Assembly (NCBI GenBank): GCA_947044405.1
Contig: CAMRHE010000035.1
Coordinates: 5,863,501-5,927,500, forward strand
Origin: Leptodactylus fallax
Lineage: Eukaryota > Chordata > Amphibia > Anura > Leptodactylidae
DNA: 64,000 nucleotides
Direction: 5' to 3'
The notes under the pieces were generated by a model that made no database searches, had not been told where the DNA came from, and saw only the letters and a program-made list of their open reading frames with translations. The translations under genes and the position numbers were made by a program. Positions 22,740 to 35,045 of the stretch are shown here, piece by piece; the first letter of the stretch is position 1, and every line of letters begins with the position of its first letter.

Positions 22740-23085
22740 ATGTGAATCAAAATGGTTTTATATTTTTATGCCAATACTGTGGCACCAGCAGTGTGTTATT
22801 GTGGAATATGATGGACCAGGCTTCAGCACATGTCTGGCTGACTGGTGGTGGCTATGACAACATGAGTGGCAGTGTGGCATGGAATGATATGATGGACCAG
22901 GCTGTAGGGCATGTCCAGCTGAGTGGTGGCAATGGTGGTAGCTGTGTCAACATGTGTGGCAACAGGGTAGGGCATAATATGATAAATCAGGCCACAGGAC
23001 ATGTCTGGCTGAGTGGTGGCAGTGGGGGCAGCTGTTTAAGAGTAGCAGCCAGCAATCAGCAGCAGTACAGTAATGGAATATGATT
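22740..23085 (+). repeat. Degenerate tandem repeat (~90 bp, about 3 units)
   Basis: The phrase ATGAT(G/A)(G/A)A(C/T)CAGGC followed by CATGTC(T/C)(G/A)GCTGA(G/C)TGGTGG recurs three times (about 22809, 22890, 22978), each followed by GGNGGNAGCTGTGTCAACATG-like text. The plus frame stays open across it as 117 residues (W/QLSGG..GGS repeats), but this looks like a consequence of the repeat. It lies beside a hAT remnant and may be the variable internal part of that element. Confidence 0.5.
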
Positions 23086-23211
23086 ATAAAGGTAAATGGT
23101 TACACCACTATTTGTGTGTTGTTTGGAAATCCTCACTGATCCATGCCTGATTCATTTTGTGGACAGTTTCTGCAGGGAAGATCATGGAAAGAAGGGGTAG
23201 AGTAGCCTTGC

Positions 23212-24017
23212 TCACTTCCCCTCCCAAATAAGAGAGTGATGACTTTTCATGTGAATACTTAGAGATGCCGTTCCTAAATTTGTTCTTGCATGGCCACGAC
23301 TAAGTTTCTGATTGTAGATCTTGCACATCTCAATGGATTTATCATTTGGCAATGTACCAAAGAACTCCAATATTGGTAGATGACCGTGCATAGTTGCACC
23401 TGCCAGCATCAACAGCAGCTGAAGGATGTCTGCCACTAGTACAACTAGTGCCACCATTCCCACCCTGTGAGCTTCCCCTAGTCTGCCCTGTCCAGTCTTT
23501 TTGAATGTTGGGCCTAGCAGGAATACTTACTATTTCCACTGACACTACCCTCTTCATCTGAATTCACTTTGTCACCCAGACCCGTCCTATCTGCAAAAGA
23601 ATCATCGGTAATGTCATCATCTTCCATTCTTTTTTATGACAAATCATGGCCATGTACACCCTCAGAATTGCCACTTCCAGGTTTACCTTTGGCTTCCCTA
23701 CCAGAAGAACTAGCGGTTGAAGTACTACATGCTCGTCTACTACTACCTCCACCCCCAACAGTCATGTCTTCTGCCTCTTCTTGCATGCAAATCTGACTGT
23801 TCTCATCCAGCTCATGAGAAAGAGGAGGAAGACTGCTCTGATTAGAAGAAATAGATTGCTCAGCAGGTGCCATATCTCTACCAGGTATCTGTGTCAGTAA
23901 AGGATGTGGAGGAGATGTGGTTAACAGTCCAGAAAGTCCCTGTGGTATATTAAGGCCACCTTGTGTAAAGTCCCAACATCCGCTATAATAGTACAGCAGA
24001 TTTTGGGAAAGGGTCAA
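23212..24017 (-). pseudogene. hAT transposase N-terminal part with BED zinc finger, broken
   Basis: On the minus strand a serine-rich N-terminal region (about 24017-23634; SSLPPLSHELDE, then SRRACSTSTASSSGREAKG) leads after frameshifts to a BED-finger-like block: LEFFGTLPNDKSIEMCKIYNQ, then HMKSHHSLIWEG. The second cysteine of the CxxC pair is tyrosine (CKIY), and the HxxxH end is present. BED fingers bind DNA at the termini of hAT elements. No catalytic domain follows. It is a different lineage from the hAT pair at 54484-64000. Confidence 0.6.
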
Positions 24018-24020
24018 TAT

Positions 24021-24500
24021 TAGAGATGGACAAAGTGAAAAGTGACCTTATTATACTCTGGGGTCATAAAAGGTGGAGGTTCCTGGGAGGTGTAAAAAAA
24101 CAAAAAACATTCATATACCCTTTCCACTATCTGTTTGGGCCACCTCACAGAGCCTGGCGCTCTCCTGGTGATGTCTTGTACTCTTCTGTGACGTCATCCC
24201 ATCACAGAAGAGCCTGGTGGTCACATGAGCATGCCGAATATCATGACGCTCAACATGCCCAGCTCACTGCTGAAACCCAGTCACAGAAGAGTGAGTATGA
24301 ATGTTTTTTATTTTTTTCTCACCTCCCCTGAGCCTCCACCTAGTATACTCTGGGGTCTGAAGAGACCCCAGAATATAACGTGGCAGCCATTTTAGTTTGT
24401 CTGAGACGAATCTCCATTTGTTCAATTTTGTAAAAAAAACAAACAATTTGGAATATTTGGGTCGAACCTGGCTAGGTAAGAACTGATTCACCTATCTCTA
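24021..24500. mobile_element. hAT-type MITE (TAGAGATG family) with perfect 8-bp TSD
   Basis: The element begins TAGAGATGGAC and ends TTCACCTATCTCTA. Both ends are flanked by GTCAATAT (24013-24020 and 24501-24508), an exact 8-bp duplication diagnostic for hAT. It is 480 bp with no coding sequence and contains the CTCTGGGGTCT hairpin (24341-24380). Related termini occur at 40639, 54484 and 55251, the last two belonging to the coding hAT copies, so this is probably a non-autonomous relative of that family. Confidence 0.85.
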
Positions 24501-24508
24501 GTCAATAT

Positions 24509-25779
24509 ATTTTAGATTGCTGCATTCTTAAGAGGATTTTGTTTTTTTTATTTCATAGTCTACCAATAAATGACCATATGACCATATGTCAGCTCTTCTT
24601 ATGGCATCAATATGGAAACACAGTCTATTCCATTTTCCAACATAATATATAGATTTGTCATTCCTTCCCTTTCCTGTTGTCCATGTTTGAACATGTCCAA
24701 ATATATTTTGCAAAAAGATGCTCATTTCATGATATGATAAAAAAAAGTGTTGTTATTTTTTCTATGCAGTGTATGTGTAACCACCCAGTCAATCTTTTAA
24801 TTACAGCGGTTCAAGGATTTTTACCATTTTGCAATATTGCATTGAATTGGTTTCATGAGAAATTAAATGGATCATCATTTCCTAGCTCTATTCCATTATG
24901 AATGCTTCAAAACCTGGTGCAAAGCTAAAATGCATGGAATTGTGGGAGGCAGATATGGGTCACACTATTACAGTCCATAGATGGTCCCAGTGTTATGGCA
25001 TTGTTTTCAGGGGTAGTCACCAGGTATTTTTTACATCAGATCAGCCTTACATTGTTTCATCAAGTGTACCATGTCCCACCTACCTTGCATCAAATGTTCT
25101 TGAATGTTTCCGATAGATGTTTAAGTGGATGATACACATTAGCAGGTGTGAAACAAATCTGGTGGGCATGCCCAGCAGTCTAATCACTATGGCATAAGGC
25201 GTATAGACTATTGTCCTCAAACCTCCTTAAACAGTTCTCTTTAACCCTGTCAGTGATGCTCTTAGGAGATAAGCTTTTGGGGTTTTACTAACAAATCCTA
25301 CCGCCTGCTTCAATATATCGAAGTACTATCTATTAAGGAACTAGAGATATCACTAGTTAAAAAAATTGTAATGGTTCTTAATATTGTTAATTTCTGTTTA
25401 GGTTGTGTATGAATCAGTCAGGATTTCTGAAGCAATGACGGACTGAAGTATCCATAGATGATTGTGGATTAGCTAAGCGGAAGTTATGCTGCTCCAGGAT
25501 CATCTACTGATACTGCAGCTACATTAAGAGCCTAAACAGTAATGAATAATATTAAGACATGCCCAGACTCTGCCCCAGACACCCCTGAGTCATGCAGGCA
25601 TGTGTCAGAGCAAGGATCTTGACATGTTTTCTTTCCTTTTTCATTTTTGCAGAATTCCCAGAGAACCCCTTTAATGTATCACATTTCCAATGAAACCAAA
25701 TGTATACTATATTGAAACATGCTAGCAAAATCCTTGAATGGCTGAAATTCACAAAGGAAACCATGGCTAGCCACACATA
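24509..25779. other. No gene seen
   Basis: AT-rich, unique-looking. No coding motifs and no paired termini. Confidence 0.45.
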
Positions 25780-27351
<1,572 letters not shown>

Positions 27352-28739
27352 TAGACACTAAAAGGATATCACTTTTGATAGATTACCAAAAAACAGTATT
27401 GTGTTGAAATGCTAACCTCCAGCCACAAGGAAACGTCATTCCCTTTAAGTGTACCTATTGTGAATCTTTTAAAAGAACAATATTCTTGAGTACAGTATGT
27501 CAACATTTTATTGCACGTGTCTGTGTTTTATTTTCTGAAGAGGTAATGCAAACTAGTAACTGTACATTACTGATATTGCCTTCCTGTGGTAGATAAGGAG
27601 AAAATGAAGCACACCATAAATTTCATCCAGGAGTACATGAATAGCCATAATGCAAAAATGACATTGGCCTTTTCTTTCATCAGACAGGAAAAGACATATT
27701 TAAGCTCATTTTGAGAAAATATTAAGGTATCAGCATGACAAAAAAATCTATCATTTTCCCATCTACAGATCATTCCTTCTTAGTTAATAATTGATGCTAG
27801 TTATATCAGCATGTTTGAAATCTCCACAGATAAGAAATAATTGAGTTAGCAGCAATAAGTGCGATGTGTAATGTCTCAATCAGGAGGAATTTTAAAGAAG
27901 GGAAAAGAAGAAAATTATTCGAAAATAACCTCAGTCAGTTCCCTGTTTTACTGAAAAAAACATATCTCAATGTCATATTTAGACAGATATAAAGCATAAC
28001 GTGTTAAGTGAATTGCTAGTAAAATAGCAACTGGCAACTTAATGTGGCTTCTCATCTTTTTCTTACAGCAGTCTGTAAAAATGACAATGGTGGACAATAC
28101 TCTTGTATATTTAAAGATGAAAATACTTTTAAAAGGTGTCTTTAAAAAGCAGGAGGTAAACACTTTCTTTGCAGAGGTATCTATGATTTTAGCTAATAAT
28201 TCACATGTTTCATTCAGATTTAAATACAGTAAAAATAGTTTTCAGAAAAATGAATCAGCCATCTGCTGCTTTGTAATTGGGAGTGGCTCCTGCTCTGAGT
28301 TTTCTAGAAGGTGGCCTGTGACAGTAAGTGCAGTGCAGACAGGTGCAGATATGTTTGAGAGAACACCTACAGCTCTCTAGATTAGCTAGTGTTAGACAGG
28401 CCAAGATATCACGATGTCAGTGAGAAAACCTGGTATCCATGGCCAAAACATGCCCATTATTTCAATTAGTGACTGAAACAGAGGACTGAGTGCCAAAGAT
28501 CACCCCATATTTACCACGGTTGCATAGAAGAAGGGTACTAGAGGAGTGAAGAGCAAATGCCACTTCCATCCATATTTGCAATGTGCCCAAAAGTATGGCT
28601 ACTGTTTGCTTAAAGAGAATTTGCCTCCATATTACTGGTGACTGGAAGAACTTGCTGAGTAAACAAGTCCTTTGACAAACTGCAATTCAAAGCTTGTTTC
28701 ACAATGTTTTTTCTTTTAAAGGGAGTCTTCTCCTTGATT
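27352..28739. other. No gene seen
   Basis: No recognised coding region. A 112-residue plus frame (28042-28380) has no domain or codon pattern that convinces me. Confidence 0.45.
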
Positions 28740-29525
28740 CTGTTTGTCCTTCAAGCCACATATACAACCTCCTGCTGCCTCCAACTAAAAACTAAAAAAC
28801 TTTCATCAAATTCACTCTTTCATCCCTAAAAAATACTAATCTATGCCCTAATCATCTCCTATTTAGATTACTGCAACACCCTTCTCTGTGGCATCAAATA
28901 CTTTCACTCCCCTCCAGTCCACCCTAAATTTGGCAACTTGCTTGATCTACCTCTCCTCAATATTCATCAACCTCTTCCCTTTGCCAATCCCTTCACTGGC
29001 TACCCATTGCCCAGCGAATAAAGTTTAAAAAGCCAATGCTGACCTACAAGGCCATCCACAACCTGTCCTCTCCACTCATCTGACTTAATCTCTTGCACAT
29101 CCCCTCATCTAATCTCTTACCCTCTTAAGATTTTCATCTTTGCTCTGCTCTAATCTGCTTCATTTAACTGCCTTTAAGACTTCTGCCCTATACTCTGGAA
29201 CTTACTATTATGATACTGTCCCCTACAATCACAACCTTCAAGAGGACCCTGAAGACTCATCTCTTTAGGAAAGACACCAACTTTCAATAACTCTGCTGCC
29301 ACCACACCACCATTTAAACAGCTTCTATCCCCACCTGCTGTCTTTATACCATTCCCTTTTAGATTTTAAGCCCTTGTGAGCTGGGTCCTCTATCCCACTA
29401 TACAAGTAGATCACAATGTTAGTTTATTGTACTTGTTCTTGGGTATTATGTGCTTTTTGTATAAATTGCTCTTCAAATGTAAAACACCATTGAATTAATG
29501 GTGCTCTAAAAATATATAATAACAA
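28740..29525 (+). pseudogene. L2-like LINE, 3' end (RT C-terminal region and tail)
   Basis: The plus strand encodes a decayed end of an L2-like reverse transcriptase: LDYCNTLLCG (about 28866-28895), then the equivalents of NIHQPLPFANPFTGYPLP and TYKAIHNLSSPL across frame changes, then RTLKTHLF. The 3' tail ends with ATTAATGGTGCTCTAAAAATATATAATAA, which matches the usual L2/SINE tail form (GGCGCTATATAAATAA). 5'-truncated, as is usual for LINEs. Confidence 0.65.
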
Positions 29526-29868
29526 CGTTCTCCAAGGATATTCAACTGCCACTGCTATATTACAGTGATAAACAACTTTTGTTATGCATTTCTTTATAGA
29601 ATTGGAGAAAAATAACTTTGAAGCAATATGCAATTGAGCAATTGGAGCACTCATGGCATGTCTTTGTATCCAATTGCTTTGTGCTTGCCTCTTGAACTCT
29701 TTCCCTCTCTAGCCTTCACCATCCTGTACAGTGAAAAAAGTTGATTTTGCCATTGAGAATGGGTGACATCATCGCCTTGCACTATACATCTCCAGAATAT
29801 GTTGAGCAAAAGTAAAACACATCTGTAATACATGTATAAAGCGATATATACTGTATATACAGTATATA

Positions 29869-30479
29869 CACACGTGGACAAAATTGTTGGTACCTCTCAT
29901 TTAATGAAAGAAAAACCCACAAGGCACATCAGCTCTTGGTCTCAGTCGCAGGTCATGGGTCTTGCATCAGGATAATGACCCAAAGCACACAGCTAAACAC
30001 CCAAGAATGGCTAAGAGGAAAACATTGGACTATTTTGAAGTGGCCTTCTATGAGCCCTTACCTAAATCCTATTGAGCATCTTTGGAAGGAGCTGAAACAT
30101 GCTGTCTGGAAAAGGCACCCTTCAATCCCGAGACAACTGGAGCAGTTTGCTCATGAGGAGTGGACCAAAATACCTGTTGAGAAGTGCAGAAGTCTCATTG
30201 ATAGTTACAGAAATCGTTTGATTGCAGTGATTGCCTCAAAAGGTTGTGCAACAAAATATTAAGTTAAGGGTACCATCATTTCTGTCCAGGCCTGTTTCAT
30301 GAGTTTTCTTTTTTTAAAAAATTCTGTTGTAGCATGGTTGAAAAGCAATGTCTGACTTTCATTTGTTCATTTTCAGAGAATTTTTATATATTACTTTTGT
30401 CAGATTCAAGTTATTTATGTGACCATTGTGGGTTTTTCTTTCATTAAACGAGGGGTACCAACAATTTTGTCCATGTCTG
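29869..30479 (+). mobile_element. Internally deleted Tc1-like copy of the 25780 family
   Basis: The left terminus CACACGTGGACAAAATTGTT is kept for only about 55 bp. It then jumps via a small piece (GGCACATCAGCTCT) to the middle of the transposase (TTGGTCTCAGTCGCAGG). The right part and full right terminus match 26810-27351. The frame from 29936 covers the end of the DDE domain ([15 protein letters not shown], Asp to Tyr in SPDLNP) to the natural ending ASKGCATKY. It lacks the DNA-binding region and first catalytic residue, so it is non-autonomous. Confidence 0.85.
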
Positions 30480-30494
30480 TATATATAAAAAATA

Positions 30495-32074
30495 CAGCAA
30501 TGAAAAAGTTTGGGCACCCATTAATCTTAATCATTTAGTTCTAAATATTTGGGTGTTTGCAACAGCCATCAATTGATATATCTAATAACGATGGACACAG
30601 TAATATTTCAGGATTGAAATGAGGTTTATTGTACTAACAGAAAAGTGCAATATGCATTAAACCAAAATTTGACCGCTGCAAAAGTATGGGCACCTCAACA
30701 GAAAAGTGACAAATATTTAGTAGATCCTCCTTTGCAAAAATAACAGCCTCTAGTCGCTTCCTGTAGCTTTTAATCAGTTCCTGGATCCTGGATGAAGGTA
30801 TTTTGACCATTCCTCTTTACAAAACAACCAGTTCAGTTAAGTTTGATGGTCGCCAAGCATGGACAGCCCGCTCAAATTATCCCACAGATGTTCAATGATA
30901 TTCAGGCTGGGGACTGGGATGGCCATCCAGAACATTGTAATTGTTCCTCTGCATGAATGCCTGAGTAGATTTGGAGCTGTGTTTTGGATCATTGTCTTGC
31001 TGAAATATCCATCCCTGGCGTAACTTCAAATCGTCACTGATTCTTGTACATTATTCTCAAGAATCTGCTGATACTGAGTGAATCCATGCGACCCTCAACT
31101 TAACAAGATTCCCGGTGCCGGCATTGGCCACACAGCCCCAAAGCATGATGGAACCCCACCAAATACAGTGGGTAGCAAGTGTTTTTCTTGGAATGCTGTG
31201 TTTTTTGACGCCATGCATAACGCCTTTTGTATGACCAAACAACTCAATCTTGTTTCATCAGTCCACAGGACCTTCTTCCAAAATGAAGCTGGCTTGTCCA
31301 AATGTGATTGCATACCTCAGGCGACCTGTGTGGCGTGCTTTCAGAAACGGCTCTTCGCATCACCTCCCATACAGCTCTCCTTGTGCAAAGTGTGCTGATT
31401 GTTGACCGATGCACAGTGACACCATCTGCAGCAAGATGATGCTGCAGCCGGAGGTGGTCTGTGGATTGTCCTTGACTGTTCTCACCATTCTTCTTCTCTG
31501 CCTTTCTGATATTTTTCTTGGCCTGCCACTTCTGGGCTTAACAAGAACTGTCCCTGTGGTCTTCCATTTCCTTACTATGTTCCTCACAGTGGTTAAATCT
31601 CTGAGACAACTTTGTATCCTTCCCCTGAACAACTATGTTGAACAATCTTTGTTTTCAGATCATTTGAGAGTTGTTTGAGGAGCCCATGATGCCACCTTCA
31701 GAGGAGATTCAAATAGGAGAAAAACTTGCAATTGGCCACCTTAAATACCTTTCTCATAATTGGATACACCTGGCTATGAAGTTCAAAGCTCAGGAGGTTA
31801 CAAAACCAATTTGGCTTCAGTAAGTCAGTAAAAAGTAGTTAGGAGTATTCAAATCAATAAAATGATAAGGGTACCCAAATTTGCACCGGTCAAATTTTGG
31901 TTTAATGCATATTGCACATTTTCTGTTAGTACAATAAACCTCATTTCAATCCTGAAATATTACTGTGTCCATCAGTTATTAGATATATCAAATTGAAATG
32001 GCTGTTGCAAACACCCAAATATTTAGAACTAAAAATGATTAAGATTAATAGGGTGCCCAAACTTTTTCATATGA

Positions 32075-32077
<3 letters not shown>
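30495..32077 (-). mobile_element. Tc1-like transposon (GTTTGGGCACCC ends), inactive
   Basis: The ends form inverted repeats of roughly 200 bp: left CAGCAATGAAAAAGTTTGGG, right CAGTCATATGAAAAAGTTTG (inverted), each followed by GCACCC.ATTAATCTTAATCA, with TA on both sides. Inner repeat words (TTTGACCG, TATGGGCACC) recur near both inner borders. The transposase is on the minus strand. An (AT)n run abuts the right end. Confidence 0.9.
30750..31687 (-). pseudogene. Tc1-like transposase, multiply broken
   Basis: The start ATG is at 31687 (MGSSNNSQM, then a stop). Frames then show LTTVRNIVRKWKTTGTVLVKPRSGRPRKIS (HTH and GRP hinge), QSAHFAQGELYGR, and SHLDKPASFWKKVLWTDETRLS (first catalytic Asp). 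Further pieces cover SCFGAVWP and, in antisense text, the NDPKH..WP..SPDLN region around 30880-30980. At least three frameshifts or stops separate these blocks, so no functional product is possible. Confidence 0.8.

Positions 32078-32109
<32 letters not shown>
32078..32109. repeat. (AT)n microsatellite
   Basis: About 16 AT dinucleotides directly beside the Tc1 terminus and its TA target. Confidence 0.95.
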
Positions 32110-32111
<2 letters not shown>

Positions 32112-32549
32112 TGAGCGTTTTTTTTGCATTACATGTAGGTAATAATATGGTTTTCAAGGTAATTTACAAAAGAAAGGTATACAACAGCATAAGAGAGGTC
32201 AGTGGGGGAGAGTAAGGTAAAACAAATGACAAAGGGATATAGGAACATGTAAGGTGGGGGGTGTAAGGCTCTGTTGCAGCAGAGCGGCAATTACAATAAC
32301 AATATACAAGGTAAGGAAAAAAAAACAAACAAAAACAAGTAACATATCAAACCACAAAACTCCATAACATAAAAGAGTGCAAGCAATAGTGTATGAAGAA
32401 AGGGGGGGGGGGGGGGTTCGCAGGGGTGAGTTGGGGAATTCTGAGGTACATAGTAGAAGGAATGTGATGGATGGGACTAGCTAGGGTAGGGGGGCTGGGA
32501 AAGATGATTGAAAGGCAGAGGAGTAGTAGAAAAAGTCCAAAGGAGCCAT

Positions 32550-33060
32550 ACTTTGTTGGTGAGCTCTGTCTTTCAGCCTAAATTCCACGACCAGGTCCTC
32601 CACTTGTCAGATGTAAAAGAGATCCTGTAACCAGAAGGCCATGGATGGAGTTGATGTAGACTTCCACATCCTAGGGATGATGGACCTGGCCGCTACCAAC
32701 ATGAAACCTATGAGTTTACGTGTGTGTGTCTTAAGGTTGCTGGTGAAGATGGAGAGCAGGAGAGTAGTTGGGTTGTCTTTCAGGTCAACACAATTAACCA
32801 TCCTTATAATTTTTCAGACCTCATGCCAAAAAAGAAGGCAAATAGGGACAGTTCCACCAGATGTGTAACATCGTACCCTGACCTGTACCACACCTCCAAC
32901 AATGGTCTGAAATAGAGGGGAAAATCTCACAAAGGAGAGAGGGTACTCTGTACCAACGTGAGAAGATCTTGTAGTTTGTTTCCGAAATTGAGAATTTATG
33001 GCTCAAGTGGAAGGCAGAAAGCCACACATCTGGCGGAAGTGCCACACCCAATTCCTTCTG
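32550..33060 (-). pseudogene. L1/Tx1-like ORF2 C terminus with CCHC-like motif
   Basis: A frame at 33051-32821 reads FHLSHKFSISETNYKIFSRW, YRVPSLLCEIFPS, then CWRCGTGQGTMLHIWWNCP. The CxxC...HxxxxC arrangement is the cysteine-rich C-terminal motif of L1-type ORF2 proteins. After a frame change, NPTTLLLSIFTSNLKTHTR and LIGFMLVAARSIIPRMWKS (32801-32607) continue to the end. The reverse transcriptase core is not in the window. Confidence 0.75.
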
Positions 33061-33131
33061 CTGTCCCGCTGTGAAGACCAGAAGGGGATCATCAGTAGTG
33101 TCATAGAAAAGCTATAGTTGGTCAATACACA

Positions 33132-33382
33132 GGTGTAGTGGCAGGGTGGCTCAGTGGTTAGCCTTGCAGCGCTGGAATCGTGGGTTCGAATCCTGCCGAG
33201 GACAACATCTGCAAGGAGTTTGTATGTTCGCCCCGTATTTGCATGGATTTCCTCCAACCTCCAAAGACATACTGATAGGGAATGTAGTTTATGAACCCTA
33301 TATGGGATTGTTGACCACAATGTCTGTAAAGTGCTGCAGAATATGATGGCGCTTAACAAGTAAGCATAATAAATAATAATAA
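33132..33382 (+). mobile_element. tRNA-derived SINE with L2-like tail
   Basis: A pol III A box (TGGCTCAGTGGTTAG, 33147-33161) and B box (GGGTTCGAATCC, 33182-33193) lie 20 bases apart, followed by a body (AACATCTGCAAGGAGTTTGT, CCTCCAAAGACATACTGATA) and a tail AAGTGCTGCAGAATATGATGGCGCT...AATAATAATAA. The tail resembles L2 LINE 3' ends, so L2 machinery probably mobilised it. It sits inside the L1/Tx1 fragment. Confidence 0.85.
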
Positions 33383-33625
33383 GGTACAGAGTCGTTCAAA
33401 CTGTGCCAGCGGTCTATGGAGTTTGTGCGTCTTCTTTAAGGAGGTGTAGAACTAGCAAAGCTGTAGATAGTGCCAATGGGATTTGAAATTTCTGGCATTA
33501 GGTCTGCAGAGGGGAGATGAGAGGACCTGAGAAAATGTGAAGAATGACTGGGTAGCATGCCGGTTGAGAAGTCCGGGTTGCCTGAGATAGGTGTCAGCGG
33601 CCCATCATTTGTAAAGAGCCGTTCA

Positions 33626-35045
33626 GAAATTTGATAAAAACAGGTGTATTATATACAGTTTGTCATGTAGGTAAATCATTTGCCTAAGTTTGTAATTTTA
33701 TATAGTTTATGCAAAATGACAAAGCAAGAGAAGTTGGGAAATTTAAAGTGATGTCACTATGTTAGAAAATGTATGTTCATGCCAGAAAATTCTGATGACA
33801 AACCAATCTTTTAACAAGCATATGATCAAATTATTATACTAATGTAGTGATTCCCAACCTTATTACTGCATAGAGAACCCCTATGATTGCGAGAATTCCT
33901 TCAATCCAGAGGAGTCCTAATGTCATTGTACAGTGCTGTGGAATATGTTGGCGCTATATAAATAAAATGAATCATTATTATTATTATTCCTGCTTTAAGC
34001 TTAGGCCACATATTGGTAAAACACAGCATTTGTGGAACTATAGCAGGAAAAAAATGTTGTGTTTTACAATCCCAGCTAAATTTATGAGATATTATTTCAT
34101 CTCATCTCTGTGTTAGAGGAAAAAATTGCTGCATGTTATTTTTTTTAACAATGAAAACACTGTGTTTTCCCCATAAACTTGTGGGGGGGAGGAAGGCAAA
34201 AATAAAACACAAAATGGAAAAGCAGTGTTTTTGCTGTGATTTCTTCTGCAGTGTTTTAGCTGTGTTTCTCTGTGTGGTCTTATCCTTAATTGTTGTATTG
34301 CATTTAGCATTTTATATTTTATGAAAGGTTCTCTATAATGGTGGACAAATCTGTAATCTCACACTGTTAAAAGGTGATCTGACGTTTAGTTAATGCTTAC
34401 AATATAATGGCACTGGTTTTCAGCAAATTGTAACATATACTCAGATTTACCTATACATAGCTATACATACAAAATCATCACATACAGTATTGTTACACAT
34501 TATGATCTGTACCTACAGTACCAGGTATTTCTCCTTAAAAGTTTTTAACTTTAATCATTTTTTTCTCTACAGCACCTCTAAAATTAAATAAAATAGAGCC
34601 ATCATGACAGAACAAAGTGAAAAAGGAGTTTTCTAGTAGAGAAATAAAGATATCTTAAGACTGACTTCAAACGATATCCATAACAAGTAACTGCAGTGAA
34701 ACTGTTTCATCTTTGCCTCTGGGATATTATTAAGTCTTTCTAGTAGCACTAACAGCAGAAGCAAGGATTACAGAAGATACTACACTGAAGCTGCTTGCCT
34801 GACATACAAATATAGGAAAAAGCATAGATCTTGTTGAAGTTGTAAAGGTTATACATTTCATACCACATCAAATTTAACCTTCTAAAATCAGAAAATAAAA
34901 CTTCTTCTTATGAGCATTGTATGCCAATAGAAAGATGAGCAAAAAAGAATAGCTATGGCTCAGTTCTACATTTTCTTTGGCCCTCAGCATATTCCATATT
35001 GTTTGCCTTGTATTTTTCACTCAACATGGTAATACAGACCTTCTA
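33626..35045. other. No gene seen; one SINE/L2 tail at 33928-33990
   Basis: TGTACAGTGCTGTGGAATATGTTGGCGCTATATAAATAAA followed by (ATT)n at 33928-33990 is a lone 3' tail of the L2/SINE type. The rest is AT-rich without coding motifs. Confidence 0.55.

Larger units (their letters stand above)
32110..33625 (-). mobile_element. L1/Tx1-like LINE, 3' end, carrying a SINE insertion
   Basis: On the minus strand the fragment covers the end of an ORF2 and a 3' UTR of about 440 bp with T/G-rich text and a C15 run (plus strand G15 at 32402-32416). It is 5'-truncated. Its coding text is interrupted by a tRNA-derived SINE at about 33132-33382: coding-like sequence lies on both sides (33003-33131 and 33383-33620). 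Confidence 0.7.

Noticed and set aside
22730..23083. Frame of 117 codons with Gly/Ser-rich repeats (LSGGSGGS)
   Set aside because: It follows the ~90-bp tandem repeat and contains no other coding signal. Kept as a repeat, not a gene.
28042..28380. Plus-strand frame of 112 codons
   Set aside because: No domain, no splice-signal pattern that I can defend, and AT-rich codon content like the surrounding spacer.
33147..33193. tRNA-like A and B boxes, possible tRNA gene
   Set aside because: No acceptor stem or anticodon arm closes around them, and the body and tail are those of a SINE.
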